A stretch of DNA of 64,000 bases from Erodium maritimum (GCA_963921825.1 OY997588.1:62268617-62332616); one strand, 5' to 3'. Shown: positions 9,656 to 21,489, numbered from the stretch's first letter. Program-made: numbers and translations. Notes: generated by a model not told the origin, from the letters alone.

Positions 9656-12212
9656 CCAAGGGCTCAACCAGACCAGATCTGGTCGCAACAGGTGCCGGGG
9701 AAAAAGCTTCCGTGTGGGTGGTGGTCATATTTGAACCACACTTCCACAACCAAAGTGCATCATTGGTCGAAGATGTCTGACTAGATGGAGCTTCTAGAAA
9801 ACCAGCCAGAGCACGCCAGTCTTAGAGCATTTCAAAAATCCGTTGAAGCCCAACCCAATGGAGCCAAACCAATGTCAGTCGGTCTCGGGGGGGGGGGGGG
9901 GGGGAGGTCACGGGTCGAAAAGACCCTAACCGATGAGTCCCGACCTGACGTTCCCTAAGAAGGTCGGATTTCAGGCGAGGCCCTACCGATGAAGGCCTTT
10001 CCAAAACTAGCCAGCCTGAAGAGGCCTGACGAACGCTACAAAAGCCGGAAACTTTTCCCTTCAATGGAAATCGGTCGGAGGAAGCCAGAATAATCCCAGT
10101 CGGAGTAGATTTGGCCCCTTCAAAATAGTCGCAAGCCATGCACCACGCGCTTCCTGCTTGCTGGATCATTGACCGCGCGTGTTGACTGTTTTCCGGCCAT
10201 TTGATCTGCGCGGTTGCACCGTGTACCCGTGTGTTCACCCTCACCAGATCCAAATGAACACCTTCGCCTCTTACCTTTTGACCAACACGATGTCGAAGGG
10301 ACGTGGCTCAGTTTTACACAAACACATTTAGGGTGAGATATTTATACAAAAATGAACTACGGAGAAGAAGACTTTGGGAGCTCATATATGATAACTCCGG
10401 CCACCTCTAGCGTCGTTCAAGATATCGGCGTGAAGCTCATACACCCAACTTTCCATTCCACCGATTAATTTCGGATTTTGGGGCTTCTAAAAGAAAAATC
10501 GAAGCTCTAAAGGAGGCTCAACACCAAGCTCGGTTTGAGTTTATTTGGAGAGTTAAATCAATTTTGAGCCGATTTTTAGACGATCTAAGCTAGGAATCAT
10601 CATTCCTGGCATGAGTTTTACCTTATTTCATCTTTCCTTTTTCTCAATGTTGCATCCTTTGATTTCATAGTTTTTAGCTCCATGGCTAGTGAGTAGTCAC
10701 TCAGACATGGACGTCGGTGTAAGTACGTATTCGTTTAATTAATGCATGAGGTTATTCATTTGTAGTGTTAGGTGATGATTTTTTGCGTTATTGAGCTCGA
10801 TACCCATTTTGTTCGTTACCTGATTTAATTGATTTTGGTTGATTTATGTCGTAGATCGATTCCTAGATTAATCAAATCGGGGAAAATTGTTTGTATTAGT
10901 ATTTGCATACTAAAATTAAGAGTTTGGGTACAAAATTAATTAATAGGATTTTTGATCTCTTGAACGAATATCAAGTTCTAGATGCATATTTTCGTAGCAT
11001 TCGTTACTTAATATGTTTGGATGCTTGATTTTATCGTTGCATTCTTTATGAGATTGATTACTTTACGATGATTGTTATTTATCTCATGTGTGTTTTAAGC
11101 TAAATTGATGGTTTCAGGCGTTGATTTTGCTTGAGTGATTTATTGCTTTGGGTGTGGATAGCCCCGCGAATTGTTAGTTGTAGCTATCTACTATCTAGGA
11201 TCGGTGTATGATTTATTTGTGCACTTTGAGTCTATTTAAGACATTAAATTGCATCATTGTTTTTTCTTGATGACTTATCTAGTTTGGATGATACCAAGTC
11301 AGTCATTAGTTGACTTTTGTAGATCATACTCTAAGAAAGACGTTTGCATTGAATCGAAATGGTCGGGCTAGTGAAGTTGATATAGGCGTAGCTAGATAAT
11401 TCACACTTTATAGGGTTTTGTCCCATGCTTGAGTATTACTAGAATGAGGTTCTACTTAGTCCAATTTGATTGTTGGTGTTCGATATTCAAGAAGTGACCT
11501 AGGAGTAACTAGACACAATTCTTTATGTGTGCTTGTCTATTTTAGCATTGTGTATCATAGGTTAAGTACTCGCTTATCTTATGTCGGCTATCTTTCTTGG
11601 ATTACATTTATCGATAGGATATGTAATCACTACGAGAAGCAACCTAAGGGCATTCTTGATAGATGTATGAGAGTTCAAGGACTGGTTTGACACGAACCAT
11701 AGAATATCATACTTGCACACTTATTTCGATGATTGGTTTTCGAGCCATGTCAGGAGTCCCCTTTTCATCATCATTATCATCATCATCACAATTTTTACCT
11801 TATGCATTGATTGACTTTATGTATGAGCACGACAATTATGTTTGTTTTCTTCTATAAAAAAGATTCGATCTTTATTTCCATTTTTGTCTTGCTTTATTGT
11901 TCGCAAACATCTTATGAACATTTACTTTTTCGTGTTCACTATTTGAACCCCTGTCAATTTTAGAGATGTGCATTTAGTGACGTTTATGTAGTTCTCGTCT
12001 TTTTACCTTTTTTTTATAGATTTAGTCATCCTTAGCCCGATTTCTCCCTTGTGTTCGTCCGGTTACTTACCATTATCATTTATTGCTTTAATGACCATGT
12101 ACGGAAGCACGTTAAAGAGGGTATGCAAAAACTTTATCTTCACCGGCTTGCCCACTACTCCTTGTTGCCGTCTTGCCCCCACCAGTACATTCTGCCCCTT
12201 TCAGCAATAGCT
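9656..12212. other. Long unclassified non-coding block with a G18 run
   Basis: No gene is recognisable. A run of 18 G lies at 9887-9904. From about 10250 to 11880 the DNA is AT-rich with only short spurious frames; its character (long, low-coding, many gattga/ttgatt words) would fit an LTR or untranslated leader of a large retrotransposon, but no termini, PBS or TSD were found. A (cat)n-like stretch lies near 11767-11790. Confidence 0.35.
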
Positions 12213-12610
12213 CACGCACTAGGATATCTGTCACCCCTGCCAATGTCGAGCCTCTACCCTTTTCCTCTCCCCCTGAACTTGCAGAGATGAAATAACAGTC
12301 GATCTCAACCTTCCCCTCCCCTACACCGGCTGTGATTGACTATGAACTTCCCTTGACAAGGTCGTTGTCTTTCCAGCTAGATAACAACATGAGAGACTTT
12401 CACGCACAGGAGTAACCGTCACCCATACCACCTCTTCACCTTTGTCCCTTTCCCTCTCCTCCTGAACTACCTGAGATGAAATGATAAACGATCTCAACCT
12501 TCCCCACCCCTATACCGCTTGTATGTCACTCTGAACTTCCAAACACGAGATCATCATTTTCCTGCCAGATAACAACGGGAGATACTCCCCTGCTAGGAAC
12601 AACCGCCGAA
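12213..12610. repeat. Imperfect tandem duplication, unit about 188 bp
   Basis: Units begin cacgcac at 12213 and 12401, with a partial third near 12587. They share blocks such as ctgaact, gagatgaaat, gatctcaaccttcccc and cagataacaac. The sequence is C-rich, like a LINE ORF1 N-terminal region, and lies just before the ORF1 remains that begin near 12865. Confidence 0.65.
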
Positions 12611-12864
12611 CTCAAAACCTCCACCAACACACCTGTGATGCGCCTATAATGATTCTGACCTGTTACACTATAACCATAGCACTCGCCGGAGAGAGCGGCG
12701 GTTGGACGCCCAACGTGAGATTAGGGATTTTAGTAGTAGTCATTTATTGTTTTTAATATAACATTAATATTTTTAATATGGTATATTATCATTAAAAAAG
12801 TTGTTGTCTCCACGTTCTCGCGTTTTCCCCTAGAGAAAGACTAGCCATATCCTTAGCCATATCC

Positions 12865-14560
12865 TCATCTACCAATGTTAACCCTTGCAACTTTGACCGC
12901 CACATCGCCGACCTCCCCGCCAATTGAATATGTCGCGCCTTCTACCCTGCATGTACCCTCATTATCTTTGATAATGCCTTCATGCCTTCCTCTTGGGTTC
13001 ATCCTTCCGGTGAAAGAGAACAATAAACAGGAGCCTAAACCCGTCTTTGGTATCGCCTCCCGTTCATCGATCAACCCACCACTAATGCCTTCTTCCTAGA
13101 GCACCTGTCAATGCTGCCCTCAACTTTGGTGGCCTTTTCCCCAGGAGCGGATCCGGTCAACTCTGGCCCGATCAGACCACAACGAGGCCGTTCTCCGAAG
13201 GCTAACTCTGCTTTTCTGCCTCTTTTTGTTGCATCATTGACCTTGGAAGGACATGTTTCCGTGGGCTTGATGGATTCTAGGGCTGACAAGCCTTACTCCG
13301 TCTCATCGCTTCCCCTAGTTGATCAACGATATCAGACGATCTTGATTCTGTGGGCTCGACGACACCCATGGTTGGTGGCTCTTCTAGAGACCTTGGACCA
13401 TCCATGGTGAACCTCCTAGTCGGTTTCTCGGCTTGCTCCCTCGTTAAGGAAGAGGCAATGAAGATCGTGGTGCCCCACACTGCGGTAGATCCCACCGTAA
13501 TTTATCGCCAACAATACGATATGGTGGGCCATCTACTGTCCCTAAGGCCATCCCGCAAGAAATTCATGCTTAAGGTTATCACGCGAGAATGAGGACGATC
13601 AACTATAAGGTTAGTGGTGAAAGACCTAGAGCCCGGTACTTATGGGTTATATTTCTCCTTCCAGGAGGCCATGGAATGGATTATGAACAATCAACCCTTT
13701 TGCTTAAATGGTTACCCCTTAATTCTAGGTGATATCCTTAACCCGATGGCTCGAGACTTTCCCAAATTGGATCAGATCCAATTATGGGTGTATGCCTTTG
13801 GTCTCCGACCTTCAGTTCATACGAAAGACACTGGGAGTTCAGTGGAGCTACGCTAGGAGGATGTGTGGACGTGCCCTGTGATCAGTGGGTCTATGTTGGG
13901 GTGGGACCGTTAAGGTCAGGTTTTGGATGGAGCTTCACCGGCCCCTTCGCCGTTCCATGATCATGAGGTTTCGATAATTTCTGGAGCCAATTCGTGTCAC
14001 ACTAACCTATGACCAGTTCCCCACTTTCTACTTCAATTGTGGTTGGATTGGCCATCTAGTCTGCGAATGTGACCTTGGGATGTCGGGGATTCAACGGTTT
14101 GACGACTCCTTCCTAAAGTTCAAATCTGAGAAGGTGGAGAAGTCTTATGCTACAGACTAGAGGAAATCACCACTTCATTCCCCTGGTTTCGAGCCTTTGC
14201 CCTTAAATACTCTACCTAAGACCGCATTGTCTCGGGGAAGGGGATCAATTGTATCCTCGGATACCGCACCTAACCCTCTAGTGGGGTGGAACAACGTGGG
14301 CTACCCAGGGCGACGTCCATGGGAGGAGGTGGTGGGCCTGACCCATATGTAAGGGGTCTTGGCCCATCTGCGAGGCTATCTGTCCTATCTAGGACACTGC
14401 CTGTTCCATCTATGACGCTGGGCTTGAAGAGGGATACAATGGGAGAGCCTCGTGAAGACCAGGCGAGGGTCGGAAAACAACCCCGTCAATGTTAGACATC
14501 CGTAGCTTCAGGGAGCAACCTAAGGAGGGGTACCTAGCTAAAGCTTATCTTCCCCGTATT
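12865..14560 (+). pseudogene. LINE (L1-type) ORF1 remnant, DUF4283 plus CCHC knuckle
   Basis: A long ORF1 readable with several frame changes. The N-terminal third is low-complexity. A DUF4283-type region follows at about 13480-13850: QYDMVGHLLSLRPSRK, then YLYFSF-like and AMEWIMNNQPFCLNGYPL, then LDQIQLWVYAFGL. A knuckle at about 14029-14072 reads FYFNCGWIGHLVCEC, where the first cysteine of CX2CX4HX4C is tyrosine. The tail GMSGIQRFDDSFLKF matches the LINE ORF1 at 475-1345. No ORF2 follows before the BAHD gene at 14.99 kb. It is non-functional; the missing ORF2 may reflect deletion or an ORF1-only element. Confidence 0.75.
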
Positions 14561-14938
14561 ACTAATGAGTTCAGGTTCGATAATAAAAAGTCCTCTACAT
14601 GAGATCAATCAGCGTTTAAACATCACTTTAAGCAGTCCTTTTCAGTGTCGAAGTTTAATTTTCATTCGCCTACATAACTCTCTACAAACTATTTTACATG
14701 AATTTTTTGTTAGGGGACCTTGTAAGACCCCAAACATTGTAGTGACTCTTTTCAATTATAAATGATACGTACATTTTACTCAAAAATCATTGAAAAACTT
14801 TTTACTTTAACATTATGTAATATTATTTATATATAAGAAAAAGTGCCCTCGTGGCAACCGGTGATATAGAATCGTGTCTATGCTAAGTCTGTTAAAGTAG
14901 AGTAGGGTTCGGGAAGAAACATTAAAGCCATTTAAATG
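14561..14938. promoter_or_regulatory. Region upstream of BAHD gene 1
   Basis: No gene is seen. The last ~60 bp (gttaaagtagagtag, then cattaaagccatttaaatg) resemble the proximal upstream region of BAHD gene 2 near 24290-24335, so this part belongs to the duplicated gene unit. Sequence further upstream is not shared and is AT-rich. Confidence 0.5.
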
Positions 14939-14946
14939 TATAAATA
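14939..14946 (+). promoter_or_regulatory. TATA box of BAHD gene 1
   Basis: TATAAATA, followed by acacatgcat, exactly as in gene 2 (TATA at 24340). A TSS expected 25-35 bp downstream (about 14965-14975) would exclude the in-frame ATG at 14950 from the mRNA and leave those at 14986, 14992 and 14998. Confidence 0.6.
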
Positions 14947-14985
14947 CACATGCATGCTAATTCAAGGAACTTACAAAAAAAGGCA

Positions 14986-16899
14986 ATGGCAATGAAAATG
15001 GCAAAGGCAGAGGTTGAAGTAAAGATCATCTCTAGAGAAAGTATTAAGCCATCTTCCCCGACACCCCAACATCTCAAAACCTTCAAGCTCTCCGCCGTGG
15101 ACCAGTTAAGTCATTCGCAAATCTACACTCCCGTCCTCCTCTTTTACCCACTTGTCGATAGTCATGATCGTCGTCTCCGTCGTCTCAAGTCATCGTTGTC
15201 CGAAACCCTAACCCGCTTCTATCCCTTCGCCGGGAGATTCATCCCCAACGAGCCCTTGGTGGATTGCAACGACGCCGGAGCTGACTTCATCGAGGCCAAG
15301 GTCTCCGGGCGTCTCTCCGATTTCCTCAAACACCCGGTCTTGGCTGCTCTACTCCCTTGCAAGACATATTGCGCGGAAAACGCCGCCGCCGGCCGTGTTT
15401 TGCTGGTTCAGGCCAGCTTGTTCGAGTGCGGTGGGGTTGCTGTTGGTGTGTCTGTTTCTCACAAGGTAGCGGATGGATACTCGATCAGCCTATTGATCAA
15501 AGGATGGGCTGCCCGGGCACGCGGCGCCGGAGACCTAGTTCAGCCAGATTTGACAGCCATTGCTTCCCGGTTTCCGTCGGTTGAGCTCTCGGCTGGGCTG
15601 GAACATGATTTAGCGACAACCAGGCAATGTAAAACAACAAGGTGCGCTGTATATATAGGCTTATTACAATCAGGTGTGAATTAGTTGTTACGGCGTGAAC
15701 CCACGAATTCGTAAAATAGTATATGCGGTTTGAGAAAAACAATTGTCCCGGTTTGAGTTGAATATTCTCAGACAAAAAATTTCTCAAATCAGAAACGTTA
15801 TTTTCTCAAAGTAAAATGTTGTTTTTTCAACAAATAAAAATCAAACTGGATGCTATTTTCTCAAACCATATTCGCTCTTTTCTCAAACCAAATTTGAGAT
15901 TCGCAGGTTCACATCATAAAGAAAGTTCACATGATTGTCTTCCTATATATATATATGGATTTTATAACTTAACTATTAATATTAATCAGGGGTAACTTCG
16001 TTTTCTATCTGTTTCTTCACCTTTGTTCTGAAAATGATCTTAACTGTCGTTGATCTTTGTTTCACTTAGAACTATGTTTTCAAAAAATATGTTTTAAGCG
16101 TAAAGTCGACTAACAACGTTTAGAACCTAATGGTATTTTACGTTAGTTTCGAAAACAAATCATCATCTATAAGAGAATGTTACATGTCTACGTTAATGGC
16201 TTCAAATCACAAATTTATTATCGTTGTATTAGGTTTGTGTTCGATTCGAAAAGCATCGACGCGCTTAGGGCCAAAGCAACAAGCGCAAGTGGGCAGAGGC
16301 CGTCCCGTGTGGAGGTAGTGGTAGGACACATATGGCTATGTATGATGAAAACAAATCCAAGAAACACACAAACAAAGTCACATGCTTTGTTCCAACCCAT
16401 GAATCTACGGAAGAGAATCGACCCACCCCTATCCGATAACTCTATAGGAAATTTTACGGGGAACCTTGTCACGCGAGTGCACGGAAAATATAAGGAGACT
16501 ATCGAGTTTGGGGGTCTTGTTGGCGAAATGACGAAAGAGATACAAAGCGCAACAAAATATTATGCGGAAAAATTGAAAGGACAAGAATACTTTATGGCAT
16601 TGTATGGGAAAGTTAAAGAGCTGGGCGAGTCACTTGCTAGCGACGATGAGGAAGGAGTTTTGATTTCGAGCTGGTGCAAGTTCGGGTTCTACGAGCACGG
16701 GGATTTCGGGTGGGGAAAGCCGGCATGGGTGAGTGTTGTGGAGGGTAGTGTGGAGAATATATTTGTATTGCTAGATACAAAAGATGGTAATGGGATTGAG
16801 GCTTGGATGGTCTTGGAGGAGCATCACATGGATCTTCTCGAGACCAACCAAGAATTTCTTCAATTTGCTTCGTTGAATCCTCCCGTCAACCTCCATTGA
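14986..16899 (+). CDS. BAHD acyltransferase, clade III, vinorine-synthase-like (gene 1)
   Basis: Predicted cytosolic acyl-CoA-dependent acyltransferase that moves an acyl group onto an alcohol or amine of a specialised metabolite; the substrate cannot be read from sequence. Two exons: to 15641, donor gtgcgc; then 16233-16899, acceptor ttgtattag. The intron is phase 2 and splicing restores TTRFVFDSKS, the conserved BAHD junction. From the ATG at 14998 the protein is 436 residues (440 from 14986), normal for the family. The catalytic HKVAD (HXXXD) is at residues 155-159 and the structural DFGWG at 372-376, counted from 14998. The N-terminal KPSSPTP and DQL motifs are typical of the clade with vinorine synthase and deacetylvindoline acetyltransferase. 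It has no stops or frame breaks. It is a tandem duplicate of the gene at 24388-28719. Confidence 0.93.
15658..15943. mobile_element. MITE in the gene 1 intron, inserted in a (TA)n tract
   Basis: The ends form an imperfect inverted repeat: ggcttattacaatcaggtg on the left pairs with cacatgattgtcttcc on the right, continuing inward (gcgtgaac/gttcacat, tttgag/ctcaaa). TATATATA abuts both ends. The outer pattern TATATATAGG-ACAATCA-GT is shared with the element at 59616-59872. Length is 286 bp. Gene 2 lacks it at the equivalent place, so it arrived after the duplication or was lost there. It does not touch the splice sites. Confidence 0.7.
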
Positions 16900-17112
16900 T
16901 GACACAACATATATAGGTTGAGTTATTTCACTTGTTTCAGATGTTTGATCAACTAGTTGAAAGCATAATAACGTCCTTAAGCTCTGAGTTCAAGAGAATA
17001 TACTTCTCTACTCGCTCAATAATAACCTGTGTGGTTTTCTGTTGTATCTTGGGTTGTAAAGCTGTCACATGTGACCATTTCTCTATACTTACAAGGATAT
17101 CGTTTATTTGAT
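16900..17112 (+). other. 3' flank of BAHD gene 1, conserved in the duplicate
   Basis: This includes the 3' UTR. It follows the region after gene 2 (28720-28990) in order: acacaacatat, agttga-agcataataac, tatcttgggttgtaaa, then atcgttt-tttga. The best conserved ~70 bp (17044-17112) are also present at 21312-21400 without a gene. No canonical AATAAA was noted in the first 100 bp; AT-rich signals are plentiful. Confidence 0.6.
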
Positions 17113-17538
17113 AATAAAAATAGAAAAAACTACAAATGCATATCCTTAAGATGTCACGAATAACTGATGTTTACCTTAAGTTTTATCTAACTGATACATA
17201 CCCTAAAGTTTCACCTCATAACGAAAATCCTCTTCTGTCCACTTTTTCATATATATTTTGTTTTTAAATACCCAAAATACCCTCAACTATTACTCAAGTT
17301 TACACCCTTTACCCTTCTGACCCTAAACATAATTCACTTTTTAATTCTTTTTTCATTATTTTTTTCCTTTCTATCTCCTTTTGTTTTTCAGTTTTTAACT
17401 TCAAAAAATTCAGTTTTTTCAAATTAATTTTTATTCTTCATCCTTTTAAATAGTGTCTTAACCTTTCCATTACCATCAACTGTCACCATCTACATCTACT
17501 ATCGTCCATCTTCTATTGATTCAACCAAATTTACCAAA

Positions 17539-17945
17539 GGGAAAACTACAAATGTATACCTTAAAATTGACACGTTTAACCAATGATTACCCTGAAGTTT
17601 ACCCTGAAGTTATGACTTGTAACTAAAAACCTTTTCTGCCAACTAAAATGAAGAAAATACCCTCAATGATTTTTTAAAATATTTTTTTAAAATATAAATG
17701 AAGTGATTTTTTAAATAAAAATGAAGTCATTTAATAAGTAAATATATATATATATAAAGTAATTTTAAAATAATTTTTTTAACATAATTATTGAAGTGTA
17801 GTTGAGGGTATTTTCGTCATTTTAGCTGACTGATGGGTTTTGAGTTACAACTCGTAACTTCAGGGTGTGCATCAGTTAACTTTAAACTTCAGGGTAATCA
17901 TCGGTTAAACGTGACAACTTCAGGGTATGCATTTGTAGTTTACCC
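17539..17945. mobile_element. MULE-type MITE with exact 9-bp TSD
   Basis: The element begins GGGAAAACTACAAATG and ends CATTTGTAGTTTACCC. The inverted arms extend about 65 bp, each containing the words accctgaagtt and gttaaac. The 9-bp TSD tttaccaaa is exact (17530-17538 and 17946-17954). At 407 bp with no coding capacity it is a MITE. Its TIRs resemble those of the larger surrounding element, so both used related transposases. Confidence 0.9.
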
Positions 17946-18586
17946 TTTACCAAACACAATGAACATATTTTCAGATCTACATGCTTCAATCAATTTTAAT
18001 TATCAGAATAAAACTAGCAAATGGTTCCAACTCATAAATTTGAGCAACAAATAAAATGTCGGCTGCTCATTAAATCACAACTTCAATTACAAGAATATCT
18101 ACAAAAAAACGAACTCATATCACAGATCCACAACCAGGCCACCTCCACCGTGAACTAGAGTCGCGCGCCATCGTCTGTTGCTCTGGCTCCAACGTCGTGA
18201 GTTTGATCTGCCTCCAGCGGACATGAAGAACATAAAGTCTTATCTGGCTTTACCGGATACGAGTTCGTTCACTAGAGGAGTTTGCGGGTCCAACATGGTC
18301 TTCCTCTCCTTTAAGAGAAAAGTTGATTTTATAATTTGAGATGTATCAATACAACACAAATCTGAAATTGGTGGTTTAATACATATAGTATGTATCAAAC
18401 TTGGGGTTGGGTGGGTGTTGTTGCTCACGCTCCCATGACAAATAATTCAAAACTTTAAGATTGAGAAGAGGTAGATAAAAGGAGAGACATTGGGTTGGGT
18501 TGAGTTGAGTTGTTGGGTTGAGAAAGAGGATGCACTAATATGAAATGAGAGAAAAAATGTTAGGGTTATAGAGAAATTGAATTTTT

Positions 18587-19632
18587 TTTAAAAACGAGTG
18601 ATTGAGGTGTTGTATTACTGTATAATGTAAACCTTACAGGGTAGGGCGTAACAGCCCAGGATTCCAGATATATCGTCCCAGTCGACCGTAGTCCACCGGG
18701 CGTTCATGGATCCGTAGAAATAGTTTGCTTGTGTTCGCAGATCTTAACTCAAGGGTTCCCTTTACCGGCATTTCAAAGGTACCAAACAGAAAATACATAG
18801 TCCAACAATCGAAAGGGACTAACCAACCCAAACTAAAATAATAAAAGGCATAAAGCAAGCTTGAAACGAGTGCTCTAATTGCAGCTTTCCCGAGACTTCC
18901 CAGCACCGGCAGTCCCGGGTCTGTGGGTATAGTCCGTAGTCGGACCCTCCCACCCTCGTCGGGTCTTCTCATTCTTCCGAAGGAGGCTGTAGCGCCTCCA
19001 TCTGTACAGTCTGCTCCTCCTTGTCCTCCCCTTTCTTTACGGCCGCTGGGATAGCTTCTGTCGGGATGACCAAAAACTCGTCCTCATCTTCCTAATCCGG
19101 CACCGAATCGAGAGTTCATGTTGAAGTCTGGATGGATTTGCAGAATACATGGCCGGACTTGCAGTGTACTTGGCCGAAGTTGTAGAAGGCTTGGATAGAT
19201 CCGCCAAGACGAGGGTAGAGCAGATCGGGGACAGACGGGGTGAGACCGCCGAGGAGCCTTGCGGACGAGAGAAACTCCCACCGGTTTCAGCGTGAGGGAG
19301 GCGGAGTGCCGGCCATGTCGGAGCTTGTGCTGTGGTCGTAGGACGAGGCCGGGGCCAGGAGTGATTGCTCTCCAGGAACGTTCTAGTCGCATGATTAGTG
19401 TTGCTCGACTTTGCCGGATCCGGAATAGATTCTGACTGAAACGAGGCCGAAGAGAACTCGATGGTGGGGAAGTTGTGTGCCGGCCGTGGTGTGTGGAGGT
19501 GACCGGAAGCCATGGAGATGGGGACTGAACAATGGTGGCTGCGTGAGAAGATGGAGGAGGAGGCAACCTTTACGATTCTGAAATAACTCTTAGGGTTCAG
19601 AGCACTCTAGAGGAGTCGTTTTTTCCCTTGCT
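18587..19632 (-). mobile_element. ORF1-only LINE derivative E3 with 15-bp TSD
   Basis: Reverse-oriented retroposon of 1,046 bp. TSD agaaattgaattttt at 18572-18586 and agaaactgaattttt at 19633-19647 (one mismatch). The sense 5' part encodes a proline/serine/arginine-rich frame starting at 19566 or 19513 (minus), like the N-terminal tails of LINE ORF1. The 3' ~400 bp read TIPTDPGLPVLGSLGKAA, then LRIHERPVDYGRLGRYIW, and match the 3' parts of 50280-52693 and 3617-4557. The DUF4283 core, zinc knuckle and ORF2 are missing. It is nested in the MULE. Confidence 0.82.
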
Positions 19633-20299
19633 AGAAACTGAATTTTTAAAATGATATGATTTAAGAAAAAAATATAAAAATTAATTTTTATAATGATATG
19701 ATTTTCATAAATATTATAAAAACTAATTTTAAAAATGAATATTTATTTTTTAAAATAAAATTGATTTTTATAAATAAAAAACTAAACTTTTTAAAATTTT
19801 AAATTTTAAATATTATAATATGATTAATATATTTTTCTTTAAACAAAACTATATTTTAAAATAAAATTTGGATTTTTTAGAAATAAAATTTTGATTTCAA
19901 AAAAACAAATTTATTTTTTTGTAAATAAATACTGAATTTTCAAAATAATTCATTTTTATTAATTATGACTATAAAATTAAATTTTTATTTAAATAATATA
20001 AAAATAATGGTGGATTTTAGGGATGGAAAGAGATTTACGGTTTCATTTAGGTTTGGAGAGAGATTTACGGTTGGATTTAGGGTTGGTGTTGGATTTAAGG
20101 TTGGATAACTTAGTGCATTTGTGTATTTTATAAAAATTTAACAAAATATGGATGGAAAATTGGACGGAAAGGGTTTCTGGTTACGAGTTGTAACTTTAGG
20201 GTATGTATCAATTACAAAAAAAACTTTAGGGTAAACATCAGGTAAGCGTGCAAACTTAAAGATATGCATTTGTAGTTTTCCAATAAATATAAGGGATAA

Positions 20300-21311
20300 T
20301 TTTATTTGAGTGAAACTCCAATTTGTATTAATTATCTGAAAGAACAATACAACAGAGTACATGGGGGAGCAAGTTCCTTGACCACTGAAAAACAAACATA
20401 GAACGAGCCTCCCTGACTAACCAATGAGATGCTACATTTGTATTTCTTTAAACATACTCGAGAGATATACCCTATTTTTGAAGAAGCAGATGTCGAATAT
20501 CTCGGATGCTCGTCTCCACTGGAGAGACAAGAATCACCTCCCTTAAGATTATGTTGACTAAGACTTCGGCATCCAAGAGGATCATAATCCGTCCATCCCC
20601 TTTAGCCGCAATATTCCTTAGCACTGCACCTAGGACATAAGCCTCGATCATCAAGGGGGCCATACGCCCGGGAGACCCCGTTCGCCACCAACTTGAGCTC
20701 CCGCCCATGAGCTCGTGTGTTGAGACCTATGTTGATTAATACGAGTCTTGAAAAAAATCCCCATCCACATTTATAAAAGTGAACCCTAAGTGTGGGGTGG
20801 TCAATCTAGAGGAGTGTCAGCGTGCTGTTGGATGGGCCAAAATGGTGGCTTGCTTTGCCTCTCTCCAAGCTAGTAAGGCTATCCGTGCATCTAAATACAC
20901 CCTTATGGATGAAGGGGTTGAGTTTCCCTAGACCAGGCTATTGCGGGCTTTCCATATCTCCCACATAAGGTAAAGAACTTCAGCTACCCTACTTAGAGAT
21001 CTCCTTATCATGAAACTGCCCCAATAATCCTAGAGTATAATTTGTGGGTCCGGAAGAGTCATGTCCCCCAACCACGTCGAGAAGGTCTTAGCAAAACCAC
21101 AATGCATAAGCAAATAGGCAACCATCACCCTGTTCTGACCACAGATAACACAAAAAGGAAGAAATAAGGACGTAACGTTGTTGGAGATTCAAGGCTACCT
21201 GTATTGTGTTAGATAAACTGCGCCATAGGAAGATACGCATGCGTGGTTGAGCTTGGATGTTCCAGAGTTCCAACCACAACTTTGTTTCCTCGAGCAACCA
21301 CCCACTTTGAT
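20300..21311 (-). pseudogene. LINE ORF2 3' fragment (zf-RVT and RNase H)
   Basis: Read on the minus strand from 21297: a zf-RVT region (LWNIQAQPRMRIFLWRSL, then FAYALWFC) is followed downstream, after frame breaks, by a plant RNase H-like domain at 20708-20472 (IEAYVLGAVLRNIAAKGDG, then IMILLDAEVLVN). The sense end near 20300 reads aaataaaatta, a decayed tail. The 5' end is truncated at about 21311, directly against the relic BAHD 3' flank. No convincing TSD was found. It is non-functional. Confidence 0.8.
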
Positions 21312-21425
21312 TTTATCTTGGGTTGTAAGTTGTCAGACGTTCCTATTTCTCCGTACTTATAGAAAAATCGTTTATTTGAATATCTTGTTAGAAAATAATG
21401 ACAATTTGATATTGTTTTGAAATCA
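21312..21425 (+). other. Orphan copy of the BAHD 3' flank
   Basis: About 110 bp (atcttgggttgtaagttgtc, then acgtt, then ttctccgtacttata, then aatcgtttatttgaatat) align with 17044-17115 after gene 1 and 28903-28985 after gene 2. No BAHD exon lies upstream, where a truncated LINE abuts. It is best read as the remains of a third unit of the array, or as a local duplication of the flank. Confidence 0.65.
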
Positions 21426-21489
21426 CAAGAACATAAAACAATAAAATTTCTCTCAGACGAGAAATGAACAAGTTAGAACGCGTCATGAC

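Larger units (their letters stand above)
17122..20281. mobile_element. Composite MULE-type element with long TIRs, two nested insertions
   Basis: Long terminal inverted repeats of about 110 bp: the left arm (17122-17235: aaaactacaaatgcatat, gatgtttacc, gatacataccctaaagtt, taacgaaa) is matched in reverse complement at 20150-20281. The candidate 9-bp TSD is aataaaaat at 17113-17121 versus aataaatat at 20282-20290 (8/9). TIRs over 100 bp and a 9-bp TSD fit Mutator-like elements. A smaller relative (17539-17945) and a LINE derivative (18587-19632) lie inside. The remaining interior (17235-17530, 17955-18570, 19650-20150) has no transposase. The GC-richer part near 18130-18240 could be captured host sequence. 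Confidence 0.7.

Noticed and set aside
8741..14850. Single 6-kb insertion in the BAHD gene 1 promoter with a TSD like gaaaaagaggccctc
   Set aside because: The right-hand match near 14838 has a mismatch and an indel, and the contents include elements in both orientations; not enough to call one insertion.
14950..14985. Upstream in-frame ATG of BAHD gene 1 (12 extra residues)
   Set aside because: It lies only 11 bp after the TATA box, so it should be outside the mRNA; gene 2 has no equivalent N-terminus.
15642..15684. Extension of BAHD gene 1 exon 1 past aag/gtgcgc to the in-frame stop
   Set aside because: The donor and the acceptor at 16231-16232 restore the conserved RFVFD junction; read-through would give a protein lacking DFGWG.
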